64,000 bases of DNA from Coix lacryma-jobi var. lacryma-jobi (Eukaryota > Streptophyta > Magnoliopsida > Poales > Poaceae): the NCBI GenBank assembly GCA_009763385.1, contig CM019831.1:17510080-17574079 (forward strand). Direction: 5' to 3'. The notes under the pieces are model-generated. The model had not been told where the DNA came from, did not search any database, and worked only from the letters and a program-made list of their open reading frames with translations. Both the position numbers and the translations under genes were made by a program. Of this stretch, positions 33,611-44,823 are shown one piece after another (within the stretch, counting starts at the first letter, position 1; every line of letters starts with the position of its first letter).

Positions 33611-34408
33611 TGTGAGCATCTAGGCCCCCAGTGGGTTTCGGTGATTGGATGACAACGGTAAATTACTATGACTAACGTGTGTTTTGCAGAAACAATTGAG
33701 TTAGGTCGTGGTAACGATGATCGTGAGGACACTATGGTATTCATGTCCCCTTATTGATGGAATTCGTTCGGTTTTCAAAGGATGGACGATGAAGACGGTG
33801 ATAGGCTAGTTCTAAGTGTCATTTGGTGTTGAAGGACACTTAGAGTAGCATAGGTCTTTGTTTTATCTTTGACCGTACTATAAAGAGGGGTTTGAATGGG
33901 TAGCTTGACCTAGTTCACCTAGACGGCTTGGTGGTGATCGAAGAGCTTGGTGATCATCCGGAGGCTTTGTGGATGACCCAAGTCAAGTTGTGACCGGTAG
34001 CGAGCGATTCACCGGGCCGGAGTGGCGAAGAATCAGCTCGTAGTGAGCACTTGATCCTTGCGCGGATCAAGGGGGAGCAATACCCTTGCGCGGGTGCTCC
34101 AACGAGGACTAGGGGGTGTGCCGACACCTCGATACCTCGGCAAAAAGATCGTCATGTCATCTCTACTCCTTTACTTACGCATTTACTTTCAAGCAATTCA
34201 ATTCTGCATTATTACTTGTTGTTCATTCACTATTGAATTGCTTTGCTAGAGTAGGAGTGGCATAGACTTGGTCTTTTGTGCGGGTAGAGTAAAGAGAAAC
34301 ACACTTCTAGGCACTAGGGGGTTAATTGGGGCTTGATAGGTTTTATTCTTGCAAGAAGTTTTAGAAAAGCCCAATTCACCCCCCCTCTTGGGCATCTTGA
34401 TCCTTTCA
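33611..34408 (+). repeat. 5' LTR of the nested element (798 bp, internally deleted)
   Basis: It matches the 3' LTR in two blocks but lacks about 700 bp that the 3' LTR has between GACCTAG (about 45128) and CACCTAGACGG (about 45831). The junction at about 33912-33922 (GACCTAGTTCACCTAGACGG) has CCTAG on both sides of the deleted part. A TATA-like ACTATAAAGAGG lies at 33877-33888. By hand count, about 10-12 substitutions separate the two LTRs over the shared 795 bp. Confidence 0.9.
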
Positions 34409-34410
34409 AT

Positions 34411-34423
34411 TGGTATCGGAGCC
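34411..34423 (+). other. Primer binding site (initiator tRNA-Met type)
   Basis: TGGTATCGGAGCC lies two bases after the 5' LTR. It fits the 3' end of initiator tRNA-Met (usual plant copia site TGGTATCAGAGC) with one difference. Confidence 0.85.
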
Positions 34424-34461
34424 TCGTGCTCTCGATTTAGGCTTAACCGCCTAGAGTTAAG

Positions 34462-36850
34462 ATGTCCGGAGGTGATGGACCACCTCCCATGTTCGAGGGA
34501 GACGACTTTCCATATTGGAAAATCCGTATGGAGTCATACCTAGAAGTGGTTGATGTTAAATGCCGCGATCACCGGCTTTGCCAAACCCAAGGAAGGCACA
34601 AGCCTTACTCCTAATGAGGAGGATAATGAAAAATGGAATGCAAAAGCCAAAACATCCTTTTAGAGGCATTTGCAAAGATGTGTTCAACCATGTTCGGAAC
34701 CACAAAAATGCCCATGATCTATGGGAAAACATTTGTGCGCTCCATGAGGGAACCAAGAGTGAGCGTGAGGAACGCTATCATTTAGTTATGCAAAAGCTTC
34801 ACTCTTTTGATATGCATGCTAATGAAAGTGCAAATGAAATGTACTCGCGATTGAATGTTCTTGTAGAACAGCTAAATGGACTTGGCCTCACACAAATGCA
34901 ACCATCCGATGTTGTGAGGAAGATTCTTTGTGTTCTTCCAATTGAGAAGTATGGACACATTGTGACGGTGCTACATCAAGGCGATCTTTCCACCGCTACA
35001 CCAACTCAAATCTTGGGAAAGATCAATGCGCATGAGATGTACATGCACATCACACCAAGTGGTGGCTCCTCCGTCGACAAGAAGAAGGACTTGGCCTTCA
35101 AAGCTAGTCGTGACAAGAAGGGCAAGTCCAAGGCTATTGAGGTGCATCATGAGAGCTCAAGTGATGAAGAGGATGACTCCAACATCGCTCTCATGGTGAG
35201 GAGAACCACCAAGATGTTGAAGAAGCTTCACAAGAATGGAGTCAACTTTGACTCAAGAAAGAAGAAGTTCTTCACAAGTAGCAAGAGGAGGCCAATCTCC
35301 GAAATGGATTGCTACAATTGCGGTGAGCTTGGCCATCTTGCTCATCAATGCACCAAGCCCAAGAAAGAGAGCTACAAGAACAAGAACAAGGGCAAGAAGT
35401 ATGACTCATCAAGTGAAGATGAGAAGAAGAATGAGAAGCCCTACTACAAGAAGGATGGCAAGAAGAAGAAGCAATACCACAAGAAAGGTGGCAAGGCTTA
35501 CATTGTTGGTGATTGGCTCACCGACATTGACTCCTCCGGTGGCTCATCAAATGAAGATAGTGATGATGAGAAGGAGAAGGTGGCCGCTCTAGTCATTGGC
35601 TCCTCCACACCACCACCACCACCACCACCATCACCATCATCATCTACACACCTATGCCTTATGGCCAAGGGTGACCGGAAGGTACAAAGCGATGATGACT
35701 CTAGTGATAGTGATAGTGATGGTGAATTGAGGCACCCCACTTATGATGAGCTTGTTAAATTCTAAACAACTACTCTAAAATCATAAGAAAGACTAGAGCT
35801 AAAAATGAAAAGCTTGTTGATGAAAATGAATCTCTTGTTGAGAAATATGATCATGCTATTCATGCTAGTGATGAGCTAAAAGATGAACTTGCTACTATGT
35901 CATCATCCATCAAGGAGCTCAAGTCCTCTAACAAGGAGCTCAAAGCTAAAAATGAAAAACTTGATAAGATGCATAGTGACTTTACCACTAGTTATGCTTT
36001 GCTCAAAGAACAATACACTCAAGTGAAAGTTGATTATGATACTCTCACCATTTCTTATGATATGCTTTCACATGAGACACTTGATGCTCCTAACCTTGTT
36101 GTTAAGTGTGACATAGCAACATCTTGTGAGGACTTGGTTAGTGAGCATGATGAGCAAAGAGCTAGTGGCAAGGGCAAGAATGTGGTTGTGGGCCGATCAC
36201 TATGATGATTATGTAAAAATCATGAATGAGAATGCAAAGCTCAAGATTGATCTAGAGAAGCTTGCAACCACAAAGCAAATCATTGTTGAGACCCAAGATG
36301 ATGATTATAGCATGTCACTTGATCTAGACATGCTAAAAGAAGAGAACAAGAGATTGAAGATGGAAGGGATTACAAGATGACACCATCTCAATTAGAGCTA
36401 CACAAGAGAATGACAAGCTCAAGAAAGAGAAGGAGCACCTCACCACCGGGTGAAGAAATTCACCAAGGGTCAATGTCTTCAAAGTGAGCTTCTCATGAAC
36501 ACCGCAATGAAGACCAATAGAAATGGCATTGGCTTCCTTGAAGAGAAGATGAAGCAACGCAAAAGCATCACTAAGCCAAAGAAGAAGAAGATTGGAAGAT
36601 TCTATGAGTGTGGAAGGAAGGACACTTTGCTCATGATTGTGAAGAGCCTAAACCTACACCCTTGCCCAAGCATGCTAGGCCCTTTGCTTTCAATGCTCAC
36701 TACATGCTTATACAAGACTCTAGTGGCAAGATGAAAGTCATGTTCTTGGGGCCTCCCAACAAGAATAGGCCAAAACAAATTTGGGTTGCAAAGTCACTAG
36801 TAGAGAAGGTTAAGGGACCTCAACAAGTTTGGGTCCCAAAAGCTCAAGCT
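34462..36850 (+). pseudogene. gag of the nested copia element, frame-disrupted
   Basis: The start MSGGDGPPPMFEGDDFPYWK at 34462 is typical of Maximus Gag. The frame shifts near 34560, after which 34560-35765 encodes the capsid-like region (FRGICKDVFNHVRNHK, LNGLGLTQ, EKYGHIVTVLHQ), then a Lys/Ser/Asp-rich stretch and a zinc knuckle CYNCGELGHLAHQC (about 35310). Further frames carry a coiled-coil-like Lys/Glu-rich section (35765-36380) and a second knuckle whose Cys pattern is broken (YECGRKDT / HFAHDCEEPK, about 36600). Gag packages the element RNA in cytoplasmic particles. At least four frame changes are visible. Confidence 0.8.
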
Positions 36851-36859
36851 TGATTTCTT

Positions 36860-38650
36860 ATGTGTGTAGGTGAACTACAAGACCGGTGGATCCCATTGGG
36901 TGATTGATAGTGGTTGCACACAACACATGACCGGTGATCCCCGGATGTTCACCTCACTAGAAGAGAATGTCAATGACCAAGAAAAGATACATTTGGTGAC
37001 AACTCAAAGGGCAATGTCAGGGATTGGGCAAAGTGGCTATATCAAATGATCATACCATCTCCAATGTGCTTCTAGTTGCATCATTGAGCTTCAACTTGCT
37101 ATCCGTTGGGCAACTATGTGATCTTGGCTTTCAATGTTTGTTCACCGACAAGGAAGTGGTTGTGACCAAGAAAGATGATACACAAGTGATGTTCAAGGGA
37201 TTTAGATACAACAATCTCTATCTAGTGGATTTCACCTCCGAAAGATGCCAACTTGAAGACATGTTTGTTCACTAGCAATCACTGGTTGGCTATGGCATAG
37301 AAGATTGGCTCATGTGGGAATGAATACTCTCAACAAGCTATGAAGAACGATTTGGTTAGAGGCTTGAAGGATGTCAAATTTGAGAAGGACAAATTGTGTA
37401 GTGCATGTCAAGCGGCAAGCAAGTTGCAAACACTCATCCAACCAAGCCTTTGTATCAACATCAAGAGAGTAGAGCTACTTCACATGGATCTATTTGGGCC
37501 AACAACATATGCTAGCTTGGGTGGAAATCTCTATTGCCTAGTGATTGTTGATGACTATTCAAGATACACTTGGGTATTCTTTCTTCATGACAAATCCGAA
37601 GCAACCCCTTCATTCAAAAAGTTTGCCAAGAGAGCCCAAAATGAGTTTGACTTGAAGATCAAAAAGATTAGAAGTGATAATGGAAGAGAATTTGACAACA
37701 CCCATATTGAAGAGTATTATGATGAAGTTGGGATCAAGCATGAAGTCTCTGCAACATATAACCACAACAAAATGGGGTAGTTGAGAGAAAGAACAGGACA
37801 CTAATCACCTAGCAAGGACAATGCTAGATGAGTACACTACACCGGAAAGATTTTGGGCGGAAGCAATCACACCGCTTGCTATGCATCAAAACGGTTGTTC
37901 CCCCATCGTCTCCTTGGCAGACCCCCTATGAGCTACTCAACAACAAGAAGCCAGATATATCATTCTTTAGAGTGTTTGGGTGCAAATGCTGCATCTACAA
38001 GAAGCGCCAAACCTAGGGAAGTTCAAAGCCGATGTGATATGGTTCTCTTGTTGGTTACTCATTGAAGTCCAAAGCATATCGAGTATTCAACCATGCCACG
38101 GGATGGTTAGAAGAAACATATGATGTGGAATTCGATGAATCTAATGCCTCTCAAGGAGAGCATGAAAATCTGATGATGTAGGTGATGAACCATTGAGGGA
38201 AGCAATGAAGAATATGCCGGTTGGAGCCATCAAGCCTAAAGATGATGATGATGATGTGCAAGTCATTGACAAGCCATCCTCATCCAATGTACCACTTGTT
38301 GATGACAAAGAGGGGAAGGATCCATTTGAAGATACTCATGTCTCCCATGATCAAATGGTGGTACAAGCTCAAGATGTTGATGCTCCACAAGCGGCCCCTC
38401 AAGTGGTTGATCAAAGGACTATCCTCTACTATAAGCTCATCCTCAAGATCTCATCATAGGGAGTCCAACAAGGGGGTGTAATGACTCGATCTCAAAAAAC
38501 TTGCTTTTTATTGAACATCACTCATTGTGCTCTTGTTGAGCTTACAATTGAGATGAAGCTCAGGTGATCCGGGATTGGGTGAAATGCTATGCATGAAGAA
38601 TTAAACAACTTCACCCGAACCAAGTTGGACACTTGAAGAGCGACCCAAGG
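36860..38650 (+). pseudogene. Protease and integrase of the nested copia element, frame-disrupted
   Basis: The protease active site appears as HWVIDSGCTQHMTG at about 36895, followed by LLSVGQLCDLGF (37024-37275). The integrase zinc domain (WHRRLAHVG, then CSAC) and the DDE core follow at 37285-37780 with HMDLFGP, VDDYSRYTWVFF and RSDNGREF. A frameshift falls in the NGVVERKNRT segment at about 37772. Later pieces (37828-38016) carry the C-terminal WQTPYELLNNKKPDISFFRVFGC region, also out of frame. Integrase would insert the cDNA with 5-bp duplications, as seen here (GTTAG). Non-functional in this copy. Confidence 0.8.
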
Positions 38651-38676
38651 GCGCAAGAGTCATTGGAACAAAATGG

Positions 38677-40077
38677 GTGTTTAGAAACAAACAAGATGAT
38701 CAAGGCAAGGTTGTTAGAAACAAGGCAAGGCTAGTTGCAAAGGGGTTCTCTCAAGTTGAAGGTTTGGATTTTGGAGAGACCTTTGCACCGGTTGCAAGAC
38801 TCGAAGCCATTTGTATCCTCCTTGCATATGCATCACATCATGACATTAAATTATATCAAATGGATGTGAAAAGTGCATTTTTAAATGGCTTCATAAATGA
38901 ACTAGTCTATGTTGATCAACCTCCCGGGTTTGAAGACCCTAGATATCCTAATCATGTTTATAGGTTGTCCAAGGCGCTATATGGGCTCAAGCAAGCCCCA
39001 AGAGCATGGTATGAGCGCCTCCAGGACTTCCTCATTGAGAAGGGCTTCACCATAGGGAAGGTCGACACCACACTATTCACCAAGAAGCTTGATGGAGAGA
39101 TCTTCATTTGTCAAGTCTACGTTGATGATATCATCTTCGGGTCAACAAATGAAGACTATTGCAAGGAATTTGGTGACTTGATGTCGAAGGAGTTCGAAAT
39201 GTCCATGATTGGAGAGCTCACATTCTTCCTAGGCTTCCAAGTCAAGCAATTGAAGGAGGGGACTTTCATATCTCAAGAGAAGTATACAAAAGACCTCCTC
39301 AAGCGCTTCAACATGGATGATTGCAAGCCTATCAAGACTCCAATGCCAACAAACGGACATCTCGACCTAGATGTGGGAGGTAACCCGGTTGATCAAACTC
39401 TCTACCGTTCTATGATTGGTAGCTTGTTATATTTGACCGCATCTAGGCCCGACATCATGTTTAGTGTGTGCATGTGTGCTCGCTTTCAAGCCGATCCTAG
39501 GGAATCACATCTCATAGCGGTGAAGAGAATCCTTAGGTACCTAAAGCACACCCCAAGCATTGGCCTTTGGTATCCCAAAGGAGCTAACTTCCAACTCGTT
39601 GGGTATTCCGATTCGGATTACGCGGGTTGCAAAGTAGATAGAAAAAGCACACCCGGAGGGTGCCATTTGCTTGGGAGATCACTAGTGTCATGGAGCTCAA
39701 AGAAGCAAAATAGTGTGGCCTTGTCTACCGCCGAGGCGGAATACATAGCCGCGGGAGCTTGTTGTGCACAAATCCTTTATATGAAACAAACCCTTTTAGA
39801 CTATGGTGTAGTTCTAGAAAGGGTATCTTTGTTGTGTGACAATGAGAGCGCGGTTAAGCTTGCTAACAACCCGGTTCAACACTCTCGCACAAAGCACATA
39901 GATATTCGCCATCACTTTCTTAGAGATCATGTCTCCAAGAAAGACATATCCTTAGAGGGAGTTAGAACCGAAGATCAATTGGCGGATATCTTCACAAAAC
40001 CCCTAGATGAAAACACTCTTTGTAGGTTGCGAAGTGAGCTTAATATGCTTGATCTAAGTAACTTTGTCAAAAGGTGA
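38677..40077 (+). CDS. Reverse transcriptase / RNase H region of the nested copia element (open frame kept)
   Basis: A 466-codon frame remains open. Reverse transcriptase motifs include YQMDVKSAFLNG, PPGFEDP, ALYGLKQAPRAWY and the catalytic YVDDIIFGS. RNase H motifs include SDSDYAGCKVDRKST, ALSTAEAEYIAAG and DNESAVKLANNP, ending with the usual HIDIRHHFLRDH and QLADIFTKPLDE. This enzyme would copy the element RNA into DNA. The first codons upstream are out of frame with the integrase, so this is a fragment of a former polyprotein; its ATG is only the first Met in the frame. Confidence 0.9.
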   Translation: MFRNKQDDQGKVVRNKARLVAKGFSQVEGLDFGETFAPVARLEAICILLAYASHHDIKLYQMDVKSAFLNGFINELVYVDQPPGFEDPRYPNHVYRLSKALYGLKQAPRAWYERLQDFLIEKGFTIGKVDTTLFTKKLDGEIFICQVYVDDIIFGSTNEDYCKEFGDLMSKEFEMSMIGELTFFLGFQVKQLKEGTFISQEKYTKDLLKRFNMDDCKPIKTPMPTNGHLDLDVGGNPVDQTLYRSMIGSLLYLTASRPDIMFSVCMCARFQADPRESHLIAVKRILRYLKHTPSIGLWYPKGANFQLVGYSDSDYAGCKVDRKSTPGGCHLLGRSLVSWSSKKQNSVALSTAEAEYIAAGACCAQILYMKQTLLDYGVVLERVSLLCDNESAVKLANNPVQHSRTKHIDIRHHFLRDHVSKKDISLEGVRTEDQLADIFTKPLDENTLCRLRSELNMLDLSNFVKR

Positions 40078-41714
40078 ATGGGGGTTGTTTTTGCATTACA
40101 TTGTATCATATGTCATGTTTAAATCTTGCTATGCACATAGGCTTGTCAGACGTGGTTAAGATAACCGCCCTAAAAAGCGAGTGAAGAAGCTTACCCATGA
40201 GCAAACTTGACAAGCAACCTAGATTCAAATTCCGTATTGCATTGCATATGCATGTGTGTTTGCTTTGTCGTTTCTTTTCGGTAATGCTTTGAGCAACCGT
40301 TGTGTTCGTCCACCGCTAGGGGGAGCATTTGAGGCTCCTAATGGTTGAGACCCCTAGTTTTGGTGGCCACATGTTGTCTCCTCGGGTTTTATTGCCTATT
40401 TTATCTAGAAAACTAAATTAGCCTGTGGCAAAATATTTAAAAAATTTGAGGGTTTGAGAGAGGTAACTCCTCTAAGTTCCAACTGGTGTTTATTTGCGTC
40501 TTATTTGCGTTGGAACTTGGTTTGGAGAAGTCGGCGCGAAAAATCGAGTCAAAACAGGGTTTTCCCTGTGACCGGACGCTGCGACCGGACTCACCTGGTG
40601 CGTCCGGTCAGTGCTTCCGACACGCGCGATGAACAGTATCATCGTTGCGTCCGGTCAAGTGTTAGCAGGTGCGTCCAATCGTTGATCGAAGTCTGATCGG
40701 GCGCTGGGTGCGTCCGGTCATGGTAGACAGGACGCGTCCGGTCGTCGAAATTGCGTTTCTGGACCTCTCTGTTTGCGACCGGACGCTAGGGCTTTGTGCG
40801 TCAGGTCAATCCTTCAGTGCGTCCGGTCGTCACTTAAACAGCGTGATATGTTCTTCAACTGACACGTGGGCCTGCGTCCTTGTCTTCTTTCTCTTCCTCG
40901 CTGCGCCCGCTGCCCGACTCGGTCACCGCTGTTTCCCCCACCCAAACCCTAGATCGCCGGCCGCCGCTTCACCGCTTCCCCCCTCCCACCCGCGCCCGCG
41001 CGCCCGCAACGCCGCAACCCGCACGCCCGCGCCGCCGCAACCCATGCGCCCGCGCCGTCACGCCTCACGCTCGCCGGCGCCCCGCCCCCTCGCCGGAGTT
41101 TGCTCTCGTTGAAGCTCGCTGGGGATCCTCTCTCACGCTACTGTGCTCTCCTCCCTCGCCGGCGACTTCTTCCCCGACCTCTCTCCGGCCAGCAGCACCT
41201 CCTCATAGTGAGCTTCCCACCCGCCCCATCCACCCTGTCCTCAAGGTGTTCGATAGAATGTCCCAACCACTTGTTCATGCCTATCTAACCACTTCTTGGC
41301 CCTTATTCTCGCGCAAATCATTCCGGTGAGCCGTCGTGGTACTCGAACGTGTCGGTCTCTTCCCCTCGCTTCGTCAGTTTGTCGCGTCTCGTCAGGTAGC
41401 AAAGCCATGCCTCGTCTCTCCCTTTCCTTTGCCTTGCTTCTGATAGGGCCTTCTTTTCTCTAGTTTATATATGCTTATGTATATCCATATCTATCTATTG
41501 CAGCGAGTCGGGACCGTGTGATAGTGACAGCTTAATCCGGAGCCAAGCTCGCGGATACGGAACGAAGCCAAGCCTCTGAGGTTCAGTCCAGCTTCTCTAT
41601 TGTCAGTGGCAGTGGTTCTCAGTGGCCGTGAGTCTTGTCAGTGCAGTGGTTCTCCGTGGCAGTTGCTTTCAGTGGCAGTGCTCTTTGCTTGGCAGTGGTT
41701 CTGTTCTTGTAGCG
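40078..41714 (+). other. Long spacer between pol and the extra ORF, with GACCGGACGC motifs
   Basis: No coding signal is convincing. At 40560-40850 the decamer GACCGGACGC or its complement GCGTCCGGTC occurs about seven times, as in the U5-side part of the 3' LTR. From about 40870 the DNA is CpG- and C-rich (GCCCGCGCCGCCGCAACCC). A polypyrimidine stretch followed by TTGCAG at about 41498 could be a splice acceptor before the extra ORF. It may serve as leader for a subgenomic or spliced RNA; that is inference. Confidence 0.5.
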
Positions 41715-44342
41715 ATGGCTCGCTGCAAGAACGTCGGCGGAGGTCCCGGGGCAGATCCTCCTCCCCCACGCCCTCCTTCTGGTGACAAGGGGAAGAGGCC
41801 GCAGAAGCTCGTCTCCAAGAAGCGCAAGCGCCTTGATCGGGATTCAGAGCTGGCACTTGTCGCAGCTCGCGCAGCCGAGAGAGCCGAGCAGGGTGGTTCG
41901 ACAAGCGGTCTCCGTATTCACGACCAGTCTTCAGAGCAGGCCAGTCAGGGCAGTGGTCAGCGGGTTCGCGACCTTCTCACAGAGCAGCAGGTGCAGGCTC
42001 TGCTTCAGACTGAGGGAGGCGTTGTCCGGGTTCAGGGTCACGAGTACTCTCTCGACGACCCAGCTGAGGTCCTTCCTCCCGACTTCCAGTTTCCGTCAGA
42101 GGCAGCCTCAGCCCTCACAGGAGCCACAACCGGTGGGTCAGCTCCAGAGCCTAGTTCAGCTACAGCGACCCAGGCAAAGGGTCAGCCAGAGGAGGAGCAG
42201 TCGGTTCAGCAGCCAGTCTGCCGGTCTACCCGTACTCGCACTTAGGTGTCTCCCAGACCTGAGGGGCAGAGGCGGGGTGGTCGTCCCCCTCCGAGGCCAC
42301 AGGGACCCCCACCTGTGGAGCACTTGGACCTGCGGGCTGCGACAGCACGTTAGGTGCAGGCCTTGCGTCTGATCCCCTACGAGGAGTGGTTTCCAGCCGC
42401 CAGGTACCCTCAGGCCTCTGAGGGCTTCTACACAGTTATTCAGGGGGATTTCTACAGAGCTTATGTCAACAGCGGCGTCCACATTTGTCCCCACAGAGTA
42501 TGCCCGCTGGAGACCATAGTTGCAGTTGCTGGAGAGGTCATTCGGCCCATGCTCTCTTACCTGCCAGGTTTAGCAGACCTCCTTGGACGCAGTGGCCAGT
42601 ACGTTGAGGATTGGGTACGACAGTTCTACGCGTCCCTGTGGATCTCCCCGGACCACCGGTTCCTGCACTTTGCTTTCAGGGGGAGGTCCTACAGGCTCTA
42701 CAGTTCCCGTGCCAGAGAGTACCTCGGTCTGATAGCGTATGCGACCAAGGTGCACACAGTTTGCTATGGAGAGACAGAGCCACCTCGGCGTCCACACGCA
42801 GGCGAGATTCCACCAGACGACTTGGTTCGTGCCTGCTTCCGGGAGCCGTTCGGAGAGGGGTCCAGCCGGCGTCCTCGTGACTTGACGCCGACGGCCTGTC
42901 TTGTGAACGAGGTCATGAGGCGTACTCTTCTGCCCCGGACAGGCTACAGAGAGGGGTTGACCAGGATTCAGATCTGGCTAGTTCACCACTTGGTCTCCCA
43001 ACTTGAGTTCGACATTTGGGACGTGATTATTTCTAAGATGGAGGACACACTGGCAGAGGGCTTCAAGGGTCACCGGCAGCTTCCTTATGCTCACCTGATT
43101 TGTTTTCTTTTGAGGAGGATCATTCCGGGACTGCTTCCAGAGCTTCTCCTGTCCCCGACAGAGTTCCCCGTGTATGACACTCGCCAGATTGCCGGGGATC
43201 ATCCAGACACTCGTCCCAGGGGTCAGCGTCAGAGGCCAGTTGTCACAGAGACAGAGGCACAGCGGGACGAGGTTGTTCGTCAGTTGGCAGAGGCAGAGCT
43301 CGCAGGGCTTGAGGCAGAGGGTGAGGACCCCGACCTTGAGGTTCCGACTGACAGCTCCGACGACGACTACGCTCCTCTTTCGAGGATGCGTCCACCGACA
43401 GCTCATGACTTCGAGGCCTCCTCCTCGCGTATGGCCGGCTCCGATCCAGCTCTTCTAGCAATACTCTCTCGGATGGAGCAGCAGCAGTCACGGCTTTCTG
43501 AGGAGGTTCAGCGTCAGGCTGAGGAGCAGCGACGACAGGCTCAGGAGCAGGCCAGACTGGCCGAGGCACAGGCAGTGGCAGCAGCACAGGCACAGGAGCG
43601 CCAGGACACTCTTCAGAGGCAGATGATTCAGCTCCAGACACTGGCACTTGCTTTCATGGAGAGGATGGCAGCTTTTCCTCAGTTACCTCCGCCACCGCCT
43701 CAGTTTCAGCTGCAACAGCCCGGTCCGTCAACCTCGTTCTACACGTCCATTCCTTCGTCGACGGTCTCGCCCTTTCCATAGTACCCTCAGTGGTTTACCT
43801 CACCTCTGCCAGGGCAGCAGCCAGGGTTCACGCCGATCCGCTCAGGCTTCACTCCTACTCAGACGGAGTCGGTTCTCGTGACCCCTCGGAGTCTGGAGGC
43901 TTCTTTCAGCGAGCTCACCGGCCTGCCTACCCCGCCAGAGTTTCAGTTGCCGGTGACCTCTGCTCCAGCTCCTGCTCCCGCTACTGGTACCACAGAGACA
44001 CCCCCTTCCTCAGTAGCGTCGTCCGAGCCACCGGTCACTCAGAGTTCGACTTTGCCAGTCAGTTCAGCGCCTGAGCCTTCGATGACCGTGTCAGTGGCAG
44101 CGACCGAGACAGTGGACCCTCTTCTAGAGACAGAGCCTCCACAGCCAGAGCTTCTAGCGCCAGAGACCGCTCTTGAGTCAGCTGAGCAGACTCAGACTGT
44201 TTCACCTACACGTCCAGTGTCCGAGGGTCAGCCAGCTCACAGTTCGTCGTCCGACGAGGAGGCTTACCTTGCTCAGTTTGAGACTCTTCCGCGCACCTCG
44301 TCGCCCGACTCGTCTGCTCCCGTCCCGCCTTCCGACCCTTAG
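41715..44342 (+). pseudogene. Extra ORF downstream of pol (SIRE-type 'env-like' position), three in-frame TAG codons
   Basis: A single frame runs from ATG at 41715 (MARCKNVGGGPGADPPPPRP) to TAG at 44340-44342, about 875 codons, interrupted only by TAG at 42243-42245, 42351-42353 and 43779-43781. Residues near 25-40 are basic (KLVSKKRKRL). The middle section (42354-43200: EEWFPAARYP, WISPDHRFLHFAFRGRSY, REYLGLIAY, RRIIPGLLPELL) resembles the 'putative plant transposon protein' domain. A Gln/Ala/Glu-rich stretch at 43460-43680 is a likely coiled coil; the C-terminal part is Pro/Ser/Thr-rich. I see no signal peptide or clear membrane segment, so 'envelope' is only a positional name. Function unknown. 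Confidence 0.75.
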
Positions 44343-44823
44343 GTTTTGGTCCTTGATGTCAAAGGGGGATAGAGCGTATGTTAGACATAGGGGGAGCTTG
44401 TGAGAGGGTCTCGGTTCTTTTGTGTGATCTTGCACTCATATGCATACATGTTTATCTTTTGGCACTTGTACGATATGTGTATGTTTTTTGGATGTGACAT
44501 GATATGCTTCACTTGTTATATACTCCATGTCACTCGTTTATGCTCAGTTGTGACATGTTATGCTTCACTCGTTATTTTCTACATGTCACTTGATTATGCT
44601 CATTTACTTTGCTTCCGCACTTATACTCCGATAAATGAGCTTGTTCATAAGTACTTGTGTTAATTCTTATTATGTTGAGTACTTATGTGGACTTGGTTTG
44701 TATAAGCATGCCTAACCCCTTTTGATCTTATTGTCACATGCCTATATGAACCAAGCAATTGAAAACCTCATCTCTCTTTCAAACATACTTGAGGTTGTCA
44801 TCAATCACCAAAAAGGGGGAGAT
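44343..44823 (+). other. 3' untranslated part of the nested element with polypurine tract
   Basis: A diverged duplication of a TGTGACATG(A/T)TATGCTTCACT-type stretch lies at about 44490 and 44550. The polypurine tract AAAAAGGGGGAGA at about 44811-44823 sits directly before the 3' LTR, as required for plus-strand priming. Confidence 0.7.

Noticed and set aside
43243..43647. 134-codon minus-strand frame within the extra ORF
   Set aside because: Antisense of the Gln/Glu-rich coiled-coil region; no independent support.
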